Assembly: GCA_017428385.1 (NCBI GenBank)
Contig: JAFRQX010000038.1
Coordinates: forward strand, 186,001-250,000
From: Clostridia bacterium
GTDB taxonomy: Bacteria > Bacillota > Clostridia > Christensenellales > Aristaeellaceae
DNA: 64,000 nucleotides
Reading direction: 5' to 3'
In this document: one piece after another, positions 51,473 through 60,201 of the stretch
How positions within the stretch are numbered: position 1 is the stretch's first letter
How the letters are laid out: the number at the start of each line of letters is the position of its first letter
Position numbers and translations under genes: made by a program
Notes under the pieces: generated by a model
Told to the model about the DNA's origin: nothing
Seen by the model: only the letters and a program-made list of their open reading frames with translations
The model's database searches: none

Positions 51473-52000
51473 TCAGATTACGCCTTGTCTTCCGGAAGAA
51501 AAAAGCTGACCTTTGCGGAAAGGATGGATCTTTTCCGTATCCCAGGTAAAGCCGTCCAGCGTCATACGGATACCGTTTTCCGCAAGGAGATTGGCCACGT
51601 CCTCGAAGAGAACATAGAGATGGCGGGCAAAGAAACCGGCCTGGGAACCGGCGGGCTGGCAAAGCAGATCATTGATGCCCCAGACCCGGATCGGATCATA
51701 GCCGTCAAAGGCAAAGGATGAAGCATAAGGGGTAATACTGGCGCCCCGAAGATCACAGGGAGTATCGCCCAGCCAGCTGCCGGCAGTGCGGAGCAGGCCG
51801 TAGAAGCACTGGATCACACGGACAGGGAGGGAAAAACACAGCTCATCAATAAAGGAACCGTCCACCCTGTAGGTGCTGAAGGAGAGGATACGGTTTTCAT
51901 AAAGGATGACACAGAAGCCGCCATCCATGGCGCGCTGATCCTGCAGGAGGGGACGGAATTTATACTGAAAGACAGGTTTGCTGCCGTAACCGGCAATCAT
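51473..52000 (-). CDS. Hypothetical protein
   Basis: 175 residues, no family recognised. Starts ten bases after GGAGG with MIAGYGSKPVFQYKFRPLLQ. Mixed alpha/beta composition with no signal peptide or membrane segment. A Trp/Gly-rich middle (GSWLGDTPCDLRGASITPYA) and FAFDGYDPIRVWGINDLLCQP suggest a compact domain. It lies 57 bp upstream of the mutase start on the same strand, so it may be co-transcribed with it. The 52001–52120 interval upstream is AT-rich without a clear promoter. Confidence 0.6.
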   Translation of the reverse strand: MIAGYGSKPVFQYKFRPLLQDQRAMDGGFCVILYENRILSFSTYRVDGSFIDELCFSLPVRVIQCFYGLLRTAGSWLGDTPCDLRGASITPYASSFAFDGYDPIRVWGINDLLCQPAGSQAGFFARHLYVLFEDVANLLAENGIRMTLDGFTWDTEKIHPFRKGQLFSSGRQGVI

Positions 52001-52120
52001 TCCGCATACACCTCCTGAATCATTATTTTATACTTTATAATATCTAAATATATGATTCAGGTCAATAAGTTTCCACTACATGTTGTAGTCAAATTTGTGA
52101 ACTTTTTGTAATATTTTGGA

Positions 52121-53263
52121 TTATTTCTGCAGGAATCTCATAAAAGCGTTCCGATTCTCCACAGGCGTCGTAGTGGGACGTCCCAGATCCGCCCGGGCGC
52201 CGCAGGCACACCGGACTTCGATCAGGACAGGACCGGCAGCACCGGGAAGAGAATCCTTCAGAACAGCCTTCAGCGCATCCTCTGAATCAGCGGAAAAAAC
52301 AGACGGATAACCGGCCGCTGATGCAAGGGCAGGAATATTCATAGCGCCGCTGCAGACAGGCATACCGCCCACGGTTTCATGGGCGCCATTATTGATGATC
52401 ACATGAACCAGATTGGACGGAAGACGCTTTCCGATAACCGGAAGGGCACCCAGATGCATCAGACTGGCTCCGTCACCATCCAGGCACCAGATTCTCTTTT
52501 GCGGCTTTTCCACGGCAATCCGCAGGGCAATCATCGCGGCATGGCCCATGGATCCGACGGTCAGGAAATCCCGGGAATGATCTTCCCCCCTGGATTCACG
52601 CAGTTCGAAGATTTCACGGGAGAGCTTACCGGTCGTGGAAACAAACACATCATCCGGGTTGGAAGCAGCAAGAATAATGCCGGCGGCCGTCTCACGCGTC
52701 ATCCGGTACTGATTGCCGTATTCCGGTTTGCAGTCGGACTGAAGCGCACCTTTCCGGACAACAATGGCGGCAGTTTTGCCACTGTTCATTTCAGCAAGCA
52801 GATCATTGAAATCAGCGAGGAAAGTATCATCGGCAGTATCCGTAGAAAGGATCCTGTAAGGAATACCGAGGATATCCAGCTGATCCAGGGTGACAACACC
52901 CTGCTTTTTATGCTGCGGCTCATCCTTCACACCGGGTTCCCCCCGCCAGCCCACAACCAGCAGGCAGGGAATGGCATAAACCTCGGGATCCATGAGGGAA
53001 GCCAGGGGATTGACCGCATTGCCGAGGCCGCTGTTCTGCATATAGCAGAGACCGGGACGGCCGGAAGACAGATAATGACCGGCGCATAAAGCGATGGCTC
53101 CGCCTTCATTATGCGCGACAACGTGACGGTCGCCGTCCGTGCCGTAACGGACATAAAGCTCATTACAAAGCGCTTTCAGAAGGGAATCCGGTACGCCGGT
53201 GTAGAAATCAATGCCAGCTTTCTGACAGGCATCCAGAAGAACAGAAACATGCATAGAAGCCAC
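52121..53263 (-). CDS. Phosphonopyruvate decarboxylase
   Basis: 380 residues from a GTG that follows the capA-type stop directly (TAAGTG) with AAGGA five bases before. It is a thiamine-diphosphate enzyme: the N-terminal Pyr domain has FYTGVPDSLLKAL and AHNEGGAIALCAGHYL (catalytic glutamate), the C-terminal PP domain has CLDGDGASLMHLGALPVIG and IINNGAHETVGGMP, the last being characteristic of phosphonopyruvate decarboxylase. It makes phosphonoacetaldehyde and pulls the PEP mutase equilibrium toward phosphonates. Sulfopyruvate decarboxylase is the main alternative. No PEP mutase is in the window. Confidence 0.9.
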   Translation of the reverse strand: MASMHVSVLLDACQKAGIDFYTGVPDSLLKALCNELYVRYGTDGDRHVVAHNEGGAIALCAGHYLSSGRPGLCYMQNSGLGNAVNPLASLMDPEVYAIPCLLVVGWRGEPGVKDEPQHKKQGVVTLDQLDILGIPYRILSTDTADDTFLADFNDLLAEMNSGKTAAIVVRKGALQSDCKPEYGNQYRMTRETAAGIILAASNPDDVFVSTTGKLSREIFELRESRGEDHSRDFLTVGSMGHAAMIALRIAVEKPQKRIWCLDGDGASLMHLGALPVIGKRLPSNLVHVIINNGAHETVGGMPVCSGAMNIPALASAAGYPSVFSADSEDALKAVLKDSLPGAAGPVLIEVRCACGARADLGRPTTTPVENRNAFMRFLQK

Positions 53264-54397
53264 TTAATCCTTCCAGTTGAGCGGATAGTCGGAAACAGCA
53301 TAATCCAGGTATTTCCTGCCGTTATCCTTCAGGGTGTTGATGATTCCTTCTTTCTTCATGTCATCTGTAATGGGAGTGGGGGTATAGTTATTCCTGTCCT
53401 TGATGGACGTAATGCGGATCGGAATGATCCGGAATCCCAGATTGGTAGCCTCCTGGGTGTTTTTATCCACGAGGAAACGTGTCTGGAAAATGAAGGAATT
53501 CATATCGTCCGGTTTGTCATTGCCGGAGAAACAGAAGTTGCCCAGGGAATAACAGATATAGACGCCGTTATACTGCTCGATGGGATTGATGCGGTGGGAA
53601 TGATGACCGATAACGAGATCCGCGCCGCTGTCCACGGCCAGACGGCCCATTTTGATCTGGTTCTGCGTGGGGCAGTAGTCTTTTTCCCGACCCCAGTGGA
53701 AAGACACGATGACGACGGGGTACTTTTCCTTGGTTGCTTTAATATCGGCAGCAACCTTTTCGTAAAGGTTGGCATATGGAGGAAATTCCTTATCGTAGCG
53801 ATCGATACACAGGTAGCTGAGCATCGCGATCTGGATATCATTGACGTAGAATACGCCGATTTCCTCTGAATTGGAGTAGATAACGCCGGCATTCCGGAGC
53901 GTGTCCTTGGTGTCCTCATATCCCTCCTGACCATGATCCATAACGTGATTGTTTTCCAGGCTGACAGCCTCAATGGAATTGTCTGTCAGCACATTCACAT
54001 AGGAAGGGGAAATGTTGAAAAGGAAACTGTTTCCTTTTTTGTTGTCCGGCACATGTTTGGTTTCCGTAAAAGTACCTTCAAAATTGACCAGGGTCATGGT
54101 GTCGTTTTTAAAGATATCCTTCACGTTGGCCATGGTGAAATTGATATTGTTATCGTTTTTCTCCAGTTCGCTGTAGAACTTCTTTCCCTTTTTATGATAA
54201 TTATCCCCGCCGATGGTAAAGTCTCCGGTACAGGTGACGGTGATAATCGTGTTACCGTTGCTGTCCAGCTGATAGGTGGAGCTTTCTTCCTCGGTAAGAT
54301 CGATGACTTCCTCAATATCAAGCTCATCTTCAGCAAAAACGCAGACGGGCAGAAGCAGCAATACGGAAAGAAGCAGCGCGATTATTTTTCTGATCAT
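53264..54397 (-). CDS. CapA-family secreted metallophosphatase-like protein
   Basis: 377 residues with a signal peptide (RKIIALLLSVLLLLPVCVFA-ED). The CapA/PgsA pattern is present: CTGDFTIGG, LVNFEGTFT, SLENNHVMDHG, SFHWGREKDY and GHHSHRINPIE, giving the aspartate/asparagine/histidine metal ligands. Members take part in poly-gamma-glutamate or capsule production, but most have unknown substrates. The gene directly precedes the phosphonopyruvate decarboxylase with no gap and follows the aminotransferase by 20 bp. Confidence 0.9.
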   Translation of the reverse strand: MIRKIIALLLSVLLLLPVCVFAEDELDIEEVIDLTEEESSTYQLDSNGNTIITVTCTGDFTIGGDNYHKKGKKFYSELEKNDNNINFTMANVKDIFKNDTMTLVNFEGTFTETKHVPDNKKGNSFLFNISPSYVNVLTDNSIEAVSLENNHVMDHGQEGYEDTKDTLRNAGVIYSNSEEIGVFYVNDIQIAMLSYLCIDRYDKEFPPYANLYEKVAADIKATKEKYPVVIVSFHWGREKDYCPTQNQIKMGRLAVDSGADLVIGHHSHRINPIEQYNGVYICYSLGNFCFSGNDKPDDMNSFIFQTRFLVDKNTQEATNLGFRIIPIRITSIKDRNNYTPTPITDDMKKEGIINTLKDNGRKYLDYAVSDYPLNWKD

Positions 54398-54417
54398 TCG
54401 TAAATCCTCCAGGTTTT

Positions 54418-55599
54418 TCAGGAACGGGAAGCGACAAAATCCGCAATCCGCTCCAGTGCGACGTTGATCTTGTCAACAGCTGTTGCATAGCAGCAGCGAA
54501 TATGGCCTTCACCGGAAGCGCCGAAGGCATTGCCGGGAACGGCCGCGACGTTCTTCTCCTTCAGAAGTTCAGCACAGAATTCCTCACTGGTCATGCCGGT
54601 GCGCTGAATGGAGGGGAAGGCATAGAAAGCGCCGTAGGGTTCAAAGCATTCCAGTCCCATATCCCTGAAAGCGGTGACCATGAGCCTGCGGCGGCGGTCA
54701 TAGCTTTCCCGCATGGTGACAATGGATTCATAATTGTTTTCCCGGCCGATCCTGAGCGCAGCCGTAGCAGCCACCTGGCCCTGACGAGGCGCGCACATGA
54801 TGGCATACTGATGAATCTTGTTCATGACAGTGATGATTTCTTCCGGGCCGCAGGCATAACCGACACGCCAGCCGGTCATGGCGAAGGATTTGCTGAAGCC
54901 GTTGATGGTGATGGTGCGTTCAAGCATATCCGGAACAGACGCGAAAGCCACATGAACATGATCATCATAGACAAGCTCTGAATAGATCTCATCGGAAATA
55001 ACCAGCAGATCATGCTCCCGGATCACCCGGGCAATGGCTTCCAGGTCTTCCTTTTCCATGATGGCGCCGGTGGGGTTATTGGGATAGGGCAGGATCAGCA
55101 GCTTGGATTTCGGAGTGATCTTTTGCTCCAGCGCTTCAGCTTTCAGACGGAAATCATCTTCGTGACGGGTTTCAACCGGAACGGGAACGCCGCCGGCAAA
55201 AATAACGCCGGGAGCATAGGAAACATAGCTGGGATCGGGAACCAGCACTTCGTCACCTTCAGAAATCAGGGCGCGCAGAGCAACATCAATTGCTTCAGAA
55301 GCGCCGATGGTGACCAGTATTTCCGTTTCAGGACGATAGGAAATATTGTAACGGCCGGAAAGATAAAGGGAAATCTCCTGTCGCAGCTCAATCAGCCCCC
55401 GGTTACCGGTGTACTGGGTTTCACCGTCGAGAAGGGAATTAATCGCAGCATCACGGAACAGATAGGGGGTTTTAAAATCCGGCTCACCGACGCCGAGGGA
55501 GATGGCATCCTTCCGGGAGGCAGCCAGATCAAAAAAACGGCGGATACCGCTGGGCGGTACAGCAGCAATTCTGCTGTTCAGATACTGATCGTAGTTCAC
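54418..55599 (-). CDS. PLP-dependent class I/II aminotransferase
   Basis: 393 residues, fold type I. Conserved pieces: SLGVGEPDFKTP, TGNRGLIELRQEI, PNNPTGAIM, SDEIYSELVYD and the PLP lysine in INGFSKSFAMTGWRVGYA. It resembles the PatA/AspC-like group paired with AsnC regulators. The 4-bp overlap with the upstream regulator gene supports joint expression. Amino-acid substrate unknown; a role in making 2-aminoethylphosphonate with the neighbouring decarboxylase is conceivable but class-I enzymes are not the usual choice. Confidence 0.92.
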   Translation of the reverse strand: MNYDQYLNSRIAAVPPSGIRRFFDLAASRKDAISLGVGEPDFKTPYLFRDAAINSLLDGETQYTGNRGLIELRQEISLYLSGRYNISYRPETEILVTIGASEAIDVALRALISEGDEVLVPDPSYVSYAPGVIFAGGVPVPVETRHEDDFRLKAEALEQKITPKSKLLILPYPNNPTGAIMEKEDLEAIARVIREHDLLVISDEIYSELVYDDHVHVAFASVPDMLERTITINGFSKSFAMTGWRVGYACGPEEIITVMNKIHQYAIMCAPRQGQVAATAALRIGRENNYESIVTMRESYDRRRRLMVTAFRDMGLECFEPYGAFYAFPSIQRTGMTSEEFCAELLKEKNVAAVPGNAFGASGEGHIRCCYATAVDKINVALERIADFVASRS

Positions 55600-56087
55600 G
55601 GTGAGATCACCAGCCTGTGATCAGCGTCATCGGTTTCGAAAATAACGCCTTCTTCTTTATATCTCTTCAGCACAAAGCTGGTCGCCGTACCGGTGACCGT
55701 TTCGAGCGGAGAAAGCTTGGAAGCGACAAAAGCCGCAAGCTCCTTCAGCGTACGGGCTTCTACAAGGACAAGCAGATCGTAGGAACCGGACATGAGATAG
55801 ACGCTTTTGACTTCATCAAAGCGATAAATCCGGCGGGCGATCGCGTCAAAACCCATATCCCGCTGGGGCGTGACACGAACCTCAATCATGGCTTCCACGC
55901 GTTCACGATCGGTACGGTCCCAGTTGATCATGGGGCTGTAACGAAGAATAATCTTCCGGTTTTCAAGATCTTCTATTGCAGATGCAACCTCTTCCAGAGA
56001 GGCGCCGGTCATAACGGCCATCTTTTCGAGGGGGATACGGCAGTCTTCCTTAAGAATATCAAGGAGGGATGCTTCGAGTTTCGTCAT
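55596..56087 (-). CDS. Lrp/AsnC-family transcriptional regulator
   Basis: 163 residues starting MTKLEASLLDILKEDCRIPL after GGAAAGGAAG. N-terminal helix-turn-helix (LEKMAVMTGASLEEVASAIEDLE, quoted in part) and C-terminal RAM ligand-binding domain (VKSVYLMSGSYDLLVLVEA) are clear. It probably senses an amino acid and controls the aminotransferase gene it overlaps. A much longer frame reading through tRNA-Pro was rejected. Confidence 0.93.
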   Translation of the reverse strand: MTKLEASLLDILKEDCRIPLEKMAVMTGASLEEVASAIEDLENRKIILRYSPMINWDRTDRERVEAMIEVRVTPQRDMGFDAIARRIYRFDEVKSVYLMSGSYDLLVLVEARTLKELAAFVASKLSPLETVTGTATSFVLKRYKEEGVIFETDDADHRLVISP

Positions 56088-56228
56088 TTTCTGATGCTTC
56101 CTTTCCTGAATATAAAACACAGATATTTTACAACATTCACAGAGACATGACAAGCAAGAAACAGGGAAGGTACCGTCTGCACAGGGAGGGTATAAAAAAA
56201 CTTCCTGATTTTCATCAGGAAGTAAACG

Positions 56229-56302
56229 TCTGGGTGAGAGGATTCGAACCTCCGGCCTCTTGAACCCCATTCAAGCACGCTACCAAACTGCGCCACACCC
56301 AG
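56229..56302 (-). tRNA. tRNA-Pro (anticodon GGG)
   Basis: Minus strand: acceptor CTGGGTG / CACCCAG, anticodon loop ATGGGGT on stem CTTGA/TCAAG, T-loop GTTCGAATC, discriminator A, CCA not encoded. Confidence 0.94.
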
Positions 56303-56344
56303 ATAATCCACATTGCCGTACCGTTTGTTCCGACAACGTCGATT

Positions 56345-56373
56345 ACTATATCACGCGTGTCAGGCGATGTCAA
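56345..56373 (-). promoter_or_regulatory. tRNA-Pro promoter
   Basis: Minus strand TTGACA (56373–56368), 17 bp, TATAGT (56350–56345). Confidence 0.85.
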
Positions 56374-56438
56374 TAGTTTTTGATCATCTGCCTGCGAAAA
56401 AAAGCATGAAAAGAAGAGATAAAACGCCAGGTTCAAAA

Positions 56439-56756
56439 TTACTTTGTACCGGTCTTCAAAGATTCAATCTGCGTACGCAGTTCATCAATTTCCTGCTGCA
56501 TGGTCACAGACTGTTCAGACCATTCCGAAAGAGACTGGTTCGCCTCTTTCAGGCTATTGTTGACGAGTTTCAGATCGTCCTGAATGGCACGTTTATCCGC
56601 ATCAATGGCTTCCCATGTATTCCGGCTTTCCTCAAGACGGCTTTCAGTATCCTTCAGCTGAGAACGGAGGCTGAAAAGGTGAAGCCCGCAAACAACCATC
56701 AACGTAACAGACATGATCAGTACAATACACAGGATAATTCTGATCTGCTTACTCAT
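56439..56756 (-). CDS. Small bitopic coiled-coil protein (second of a pair)
   Basis: 105 residues: short basic N-terminus, one membrane helix (about 7–28, IILCIVLIMSVTLMVVCGL) and a predicted coiled coil (about 30–100, heptad-like LKDTESRLEESRNTW … MQQEIDELRTQIESL). Overall shape recalls division proteins FtsL/DivIC/FtsB but no sequence match is evident. Its ATG overlaps the stop of the preceding small gene. Confidence 0.7.
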   Translation of the reverse strand: MSKQIRIILCIVLIMSVTLMVVCGLHLFSLRSQLKDTESRLEESRNTWEAIDADKRAIQDDLKLVNNSLKEANQSLSEWSEQSVTMQQEIDELRTQIESLKTGTK

Positions 56757-57103
56757 TGTTCCTGACCCTCCGATTCCGAACCGAGCTTTTCCTCGAGTTC
56801 CTTTTTCTCCTGGCGAAGCTGTTTACGCTCCTCTTTCATTGCCTTCTTCTCCGCGGATGCCTGATCGGCCAGAGGCTGTACACGGGCAAGTTCCTCCTGC
56901 GCAGCAGCCAGTGCCTCGACGGTTTCGTCATACTCATGCTGCTGTTTCCGTTCACGTCCCTGGCTTGTTTCCAGGCTTATATTCGCATCCTGCAGTTTGA
57001 AACGCAGGCTGCTGACAGTGGGAAGATACCAGGCAATAAACAAGACACATAACAACATCACCAGAACAAAGACAACGGGGAAAAAAGATTTCTTTCGGTT
57101 CAT
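56753..57103 (-). CDS. Small bitopic coiled-coil protein (first of a pair)
   Basis: 116 residues: NRKKSFFPVVFVLVMLLC membrane anchor (about 6–28) followed by a charged coiled coil rich in K/E/Q (EELARVQPLADQASAEKKAM, KEERKQLRQEKKELEEKL). Function unknown. It lies 19 bp after the alpha/beta hydrolase at the end of the cell-shape operon, so an envelope role is likely. The two proteins could pair through their coiled coils. Confidence 0.7.
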   Translation of the reverse strand: MNRKKSFFPVVFVLVMLLCVLFIAWYLPTVSSLRFKLQDANISLETSQGRERKQQHEYDETVEALAAAQEELARVQPLADQASAEKKAMKEERKQLRQEKKELEEKLGSESEGQEQ

Positions 57104-57122
57104 GACACTAACCCTCCGATAT

Positions 57123-58121
57123 TCAGGAATGCTGACAGTTTGCCTTCAGGAATGAAATCACCTGGCGCCACCAGGGGAAAAGGACATCATTGACAGAACG
57201 GAATATTTCATGACGGGCACCGGAAACAGGAATAAACTGACCGTTTCTGACCCTGCTGATAAAGACCTGCTGCGGTTCCCGTTCCACACTGAAGTCTGTT
57301 TCCGCAGAGAAAAGAATGACAGGGCAGGTAATACTTTCCGGCGCACCCGAAGCCAGGATCTGATCCGTAACATGAACAGCCTCATAGGACCAGCGATAGG
57401 AAGGAACACTGTTCCTGAACTCAGCGCGGGATGCCTTGATTGCATCATACCAGGCGAACCGGTCAGGATCTGTGGCACAGGAGGTGCTGAAGTCCTCCGG
57501 ACCGGAATAAGGTTTCATAAAGAAGGGCCAGCGTTTCCCCCGTCCCATAAAAGAAGCTATGGAGGAAAGCGCGGAAGCCACCGGAACAGGAACGGAGCGG
57601 ATATATGGCGCAATCATCGGAGATGAAAAAACAGCGCCTGCGACGTCATGATTTCCACGCTCCAGGAAGAGAGACGCAACGGCGCCGCCCATAGAATGCG
57701 CAAACAGGAAACAGGGAGAAGGCATACTCTTCCTGTATGTATCATATATGATCTGCAGATCTTCCACATATTCCGAAAAATGATCCACATGGGTTACAGA
57801 AATATCCGGAATCCCGTCCGCCCTCCAGGAACGACCATGACCGCGCTGGTCATAAGCCACGACAGAAAAGCCCTGATGCAGCAGGGAAAAGATCAATTCA
57901 GAATATTTCAGCGCGTTTTCAGTAAAACCATGGACAATGAAAACCGTGCCGACAGGATGCTCCGCCTGGTAAGAAACGCAGTACAGGGGCCGGTTTTCAA
58001 AGCCGGGAACGACAGAAACACTGCCCCTGGACTCAAGCCAGGGCAGGACGGTTCCGTTCATGACCCGGCTGTAGGATGAACCGGCCTGAACAAGATATTC
58101 CTCGTTGAAATCGCCCGCCAT
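57123..58121 (-). CDS. Alpha/beta hydrolase (monoacylglycerol lipase / lysophospholipase-like)
   Basis: 332 residues starting MAGDFNEEYLVQAGSSYSRV, eight bases after AGGAGG. Serine hydrolase fold with FIVHGFTENALKYSEL (oxyanion HG), VVAYDQRGHGRS, nucleophile elbow FAHSMGGAVA, acid in FSAETDFSVE and histidine in GARHEIFRS. It resembles PldB-type lipases. No signal peptide, so cytoplasmic or peripheral. Located between rodA and the coiled-coil pair, suggesting lipid turnover linked to envelope growth. Confidence 0.88.
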   Translation of the reverse strand: MAGDFNEEYLVQAGSSYSRVMNGTVLPWLESRGSVSVVPGFENRPLYCVSYQAEHPVGTVFIVHGFTENALKYSELIFSLLHQGFSVVAYDQRGHGRSWRADGIPDISVTHVDHFSEYVEDLQIIYDTYRKSMPSPCFLFAHSMGGAVASLFLERGNHDVAGAVFSSPMIAPYIRSVPVPVASALSSIASFMGRGKRWPFFMKPYSGPEDFSTSCATDPDRFAWYDAIKASRAEFRNSVPSYRWSYEAVHVTDQILASGAPESITCPVILFSAETDFSVEREPQQVFISRVRNGQFIPVSGARHEIFRSVNDVLFPWWRQVISFLKANCQHS

Positions 58122-58153
58122 GTGACCGCCTCCTGTCTGTGACTGAAATTTCA

Positions 58154-59377
58154 TCAGTAGGATTTTGTCTTAAAGCGTTTGTGGATACGATAAGGATTGT
58201 AGAACGTCTGGGGCGTGCTGACAGAAACGTTCAGGGAACGATTCCTGGTCGCGTTAAGCACAAGGCCCACACCGCCCATATTTGTCATCATATTGGATCC
58301 GCCGTAGGAAAGGAAGGGAAGCGGAATACCGGTAATCGGCATGAGGCCCAGGGTCATGGCAATGTTTTCAAGCACATGGAAGAGCAGCATGCCCATAACC
58401 CCGATAATGATCATCCTGCCGAATTTATCCCGGGTGAACCAGGCAAGGTAGAGCATCCGAAGCAGGATGAGCACATATCCGACAAGGACAGCCACGCAGC
58501 CGACAAAGCCCCAGGTTTCACCAATGGTGGAATAAATGAAGTCTGTCCAGTCTGCAGGGACATAATTCAGCTGAGAAATCGCTCCTGTAACAAACATGCC
58601 GTTTCCTGTCAGGCCGCCTGATCCGATGGTCATCTTGGACATGGTCTGCTGATAAGCGTCAGAAGAAGAAAACATCTCAGGATTCATCCAGCCTGCAATC
58701 CGGGCAAGACGATAGTCATTTGATCCGGTTAACGTCATATATCCGTATATCGCCAGAACACCCATTATGGCAAGGACAGACAGGATCGACAGCGTTTTGA
58801 GGGAAACATTCGCAAAGTACATCATGACCGCGAACATGAAGATAATCACCAGCAGGGAGCCGGTTTCACCCTGAAGGAGGATGACGACGCCGGGGATAAT
58901 GACGATCATGAAGATATGGATAAAGGATTTTGAATCGCCCATGGGAGCGTCCTGCCTGGAAAAGTTTTTGGCCAGGACAAGGATCATAGCCAGTTTCATG
59001 AATTCAGAAGGCTGGATGGTATATCCCCACAAAGTATCCAGCCAGGCTTTAACGCCCTGGGCGCGGTTGAAAATTGTGGTAACAGCCAGCAGAATGAAAG
59101 CCGCCCAGTAAAACCATTCCGCACGACGTCTCAGGATATCATAGGGAAAGGCCATAATTACGCCGATGACCAACGGTGCCATCAGAACGAAAAGGCACTG
59201 TTTCATGGCGTAGGAAGACTCAATAACGTGGTTCAGAAAGGATGTGTCTGAAGAAGAATTGGGAGAATAGGTCGCGACACAGACAGCAACAATTCCGAAA
59301 AGAGCCATGGCAAAAACAAGTGCGATCAGAACACCGTCCACATGTGCACGGGCATGACGGTTTTCAGTGATCGTCAA
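58154..59377 (-). CDS. rodA: RodA peptidoglycan polymerase (SEDS family)
   Basis: 407 residues from a TTG start with a strong GGAGGTGATT site; the frame overlaps minD by 14 bp. About ten membrane helices. SEDS landmarks: GVKAWLDTLWGYTIQPSEFMKLAMIL, LLQGETGSLLVI, and LPITGIPLPFLSYGGSN-like end (MPITGIPLPFLSYGGS), which includes the catalytic-loop region. It polymerises lipid II together with the class-B PBP encoded at 60202. Confidence 0.93.
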   Translation of the reverse strand: MTITENRHARAHVDGVLIALVFAMALFGIVAVCVATYSPNSSSDTSFLNHVIESSYAMKQCLFVLMAPLVIGVIMAFPYDILRRRAEWFYWAAFILLAVTTIFNRAQGVKAWLDTLWGYTIQPSEFMKLAMILVLAKNFSRQDAPMGDSKSFIHIFMIVIIPGVVILLQGETGSLLVIIFMFAVMMYFANVSLKTLSILSVLAIMGVLAIYGYMTLTGSNDYRLARIAGWMNPEMFSSSDAYQQTMSKMTIGSGGLTGNGMFVTGAISQLNYVPADWTDFIYSTIGETWGFVGCVAVLVGYVLILLRMLYLAWFTRDKFGRMIIIGVMGMLLFHVLENIAMTLGLMPITGIPLPFLSYGGSNMMTNMGGVGLVLNATRNRSLNVSVSTPQTFYNPYRIHKRFKTKSY

Positions 59378-60182
59378 GCGGAATCACCTCCTTGACAGAA
59401 CGGGCAAAAATACGCTGCAGGAAAGATTGCTTTTTGCAGCCATACATGGGAAAAGCCGGAGCGCCGCCCCGCAGGCGCGAAGCGATCCGAAGCACGGCAT
59501 TCCGGGCTTCACAGTCATACGTGATGAAAAGGGAATGACGGAGCATCGCACGGCTGACAACCGTATCTTCCGGAATCTCCCCGAGCAGGGAGAGATCCAT
59601 TATTTCGGAAACCGTACGGGCAGACATCATTTCACGGGAACGGACCAGATCGCTGTCCAGCCGATTGACAATCAGGCAGGGACGGGGAATTTTTTTGGAT
59701 TCCATGACCTGAACCGCCCGTTCCGCACTCCTGACGGATATATCGTCCGGCGTGACAATAAGCAGTACTTCATCCACACCTGCATTGAGCACATTACGCA
59801 GTCCGCGCTCGATTCCGGCAGGACAGTCAATAAAGATATAATCGAATGTATTACGAAGCGAAGAAACAATCTTCGTGAATTTTTTCGGGTCCAGCGCCTT
59901 GGCACGCGCAAACTGCGCCGCCGGAAGAAGATAAAGGGAAGGAACGGATTCACTTTCCAGGACGGCCTGATCTGCGCTGCAGTCCCCGTTGGCCAGGTCA
60001 ATGAGATCATAGACAATCCGGTTTTCCATACCGAGCAGCGCATCCTGTGAGCGCAGACCGATATCCGCATCCACAATCACAACCCGGTTTCCGGCCTGGG
60101 CAAGGGCAGCCGCGAGATTTGCGGTCACGGTGGATTTGCCGACACCGCCTTTTCCCGAAGCAACAGCGTAACAGTGAGACAT
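59364..60182 (-). CDS. minD: MinD-type septum-site ATPase
   Basis: 272 residues. Deviant Walker A GKGGVGKST, switch I and II regions (DADIGLRSQDALLG; FIDCPAGIERGL), and a C-terminal amphipathic tail KKQSFLQRIFARSVKEV that would bind membrane. It should set division-site placement with MinC. Neither minC nor minE (or divIVA) is present between pbp2 and rodA, where minC–minD–minE often sit in Bacillota. Confidence 0.93.
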   Translation of the reverse strand: MSHCYAVASGKGGVGKSTVTANLAAALAQAGNRVVIVDADIGLRSQDALLGMENRIVYDLIDLANGDCSADQAVLESESVPSLYLLPAAQFARAKALDPKKFTKIVSSLRNTFDYIFIDCPAGIERGLRNVLNAGVDEVLLIVTPDDISVRSAERAVQVMESKKIPRPCLIVNRLDSDLVRSREMMSARTVSEIMDLSLLGEIPEDTVVSRAMLRHSLFITYDCEARNAVLRIASRLRGGAPAFPMYGCKKQSFLQRIFARSVKEVIPLDDH

Positions 60183-60201
60183 ATCTTCCTCCGTTTAGCG
60201 A

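Noticed and set aside
56229..56302. tRNA-Pro as an integration site for a mobile element
   Set aside because: No integrase, direct repeat of the tRNA end or compositional shift was seen nearby.
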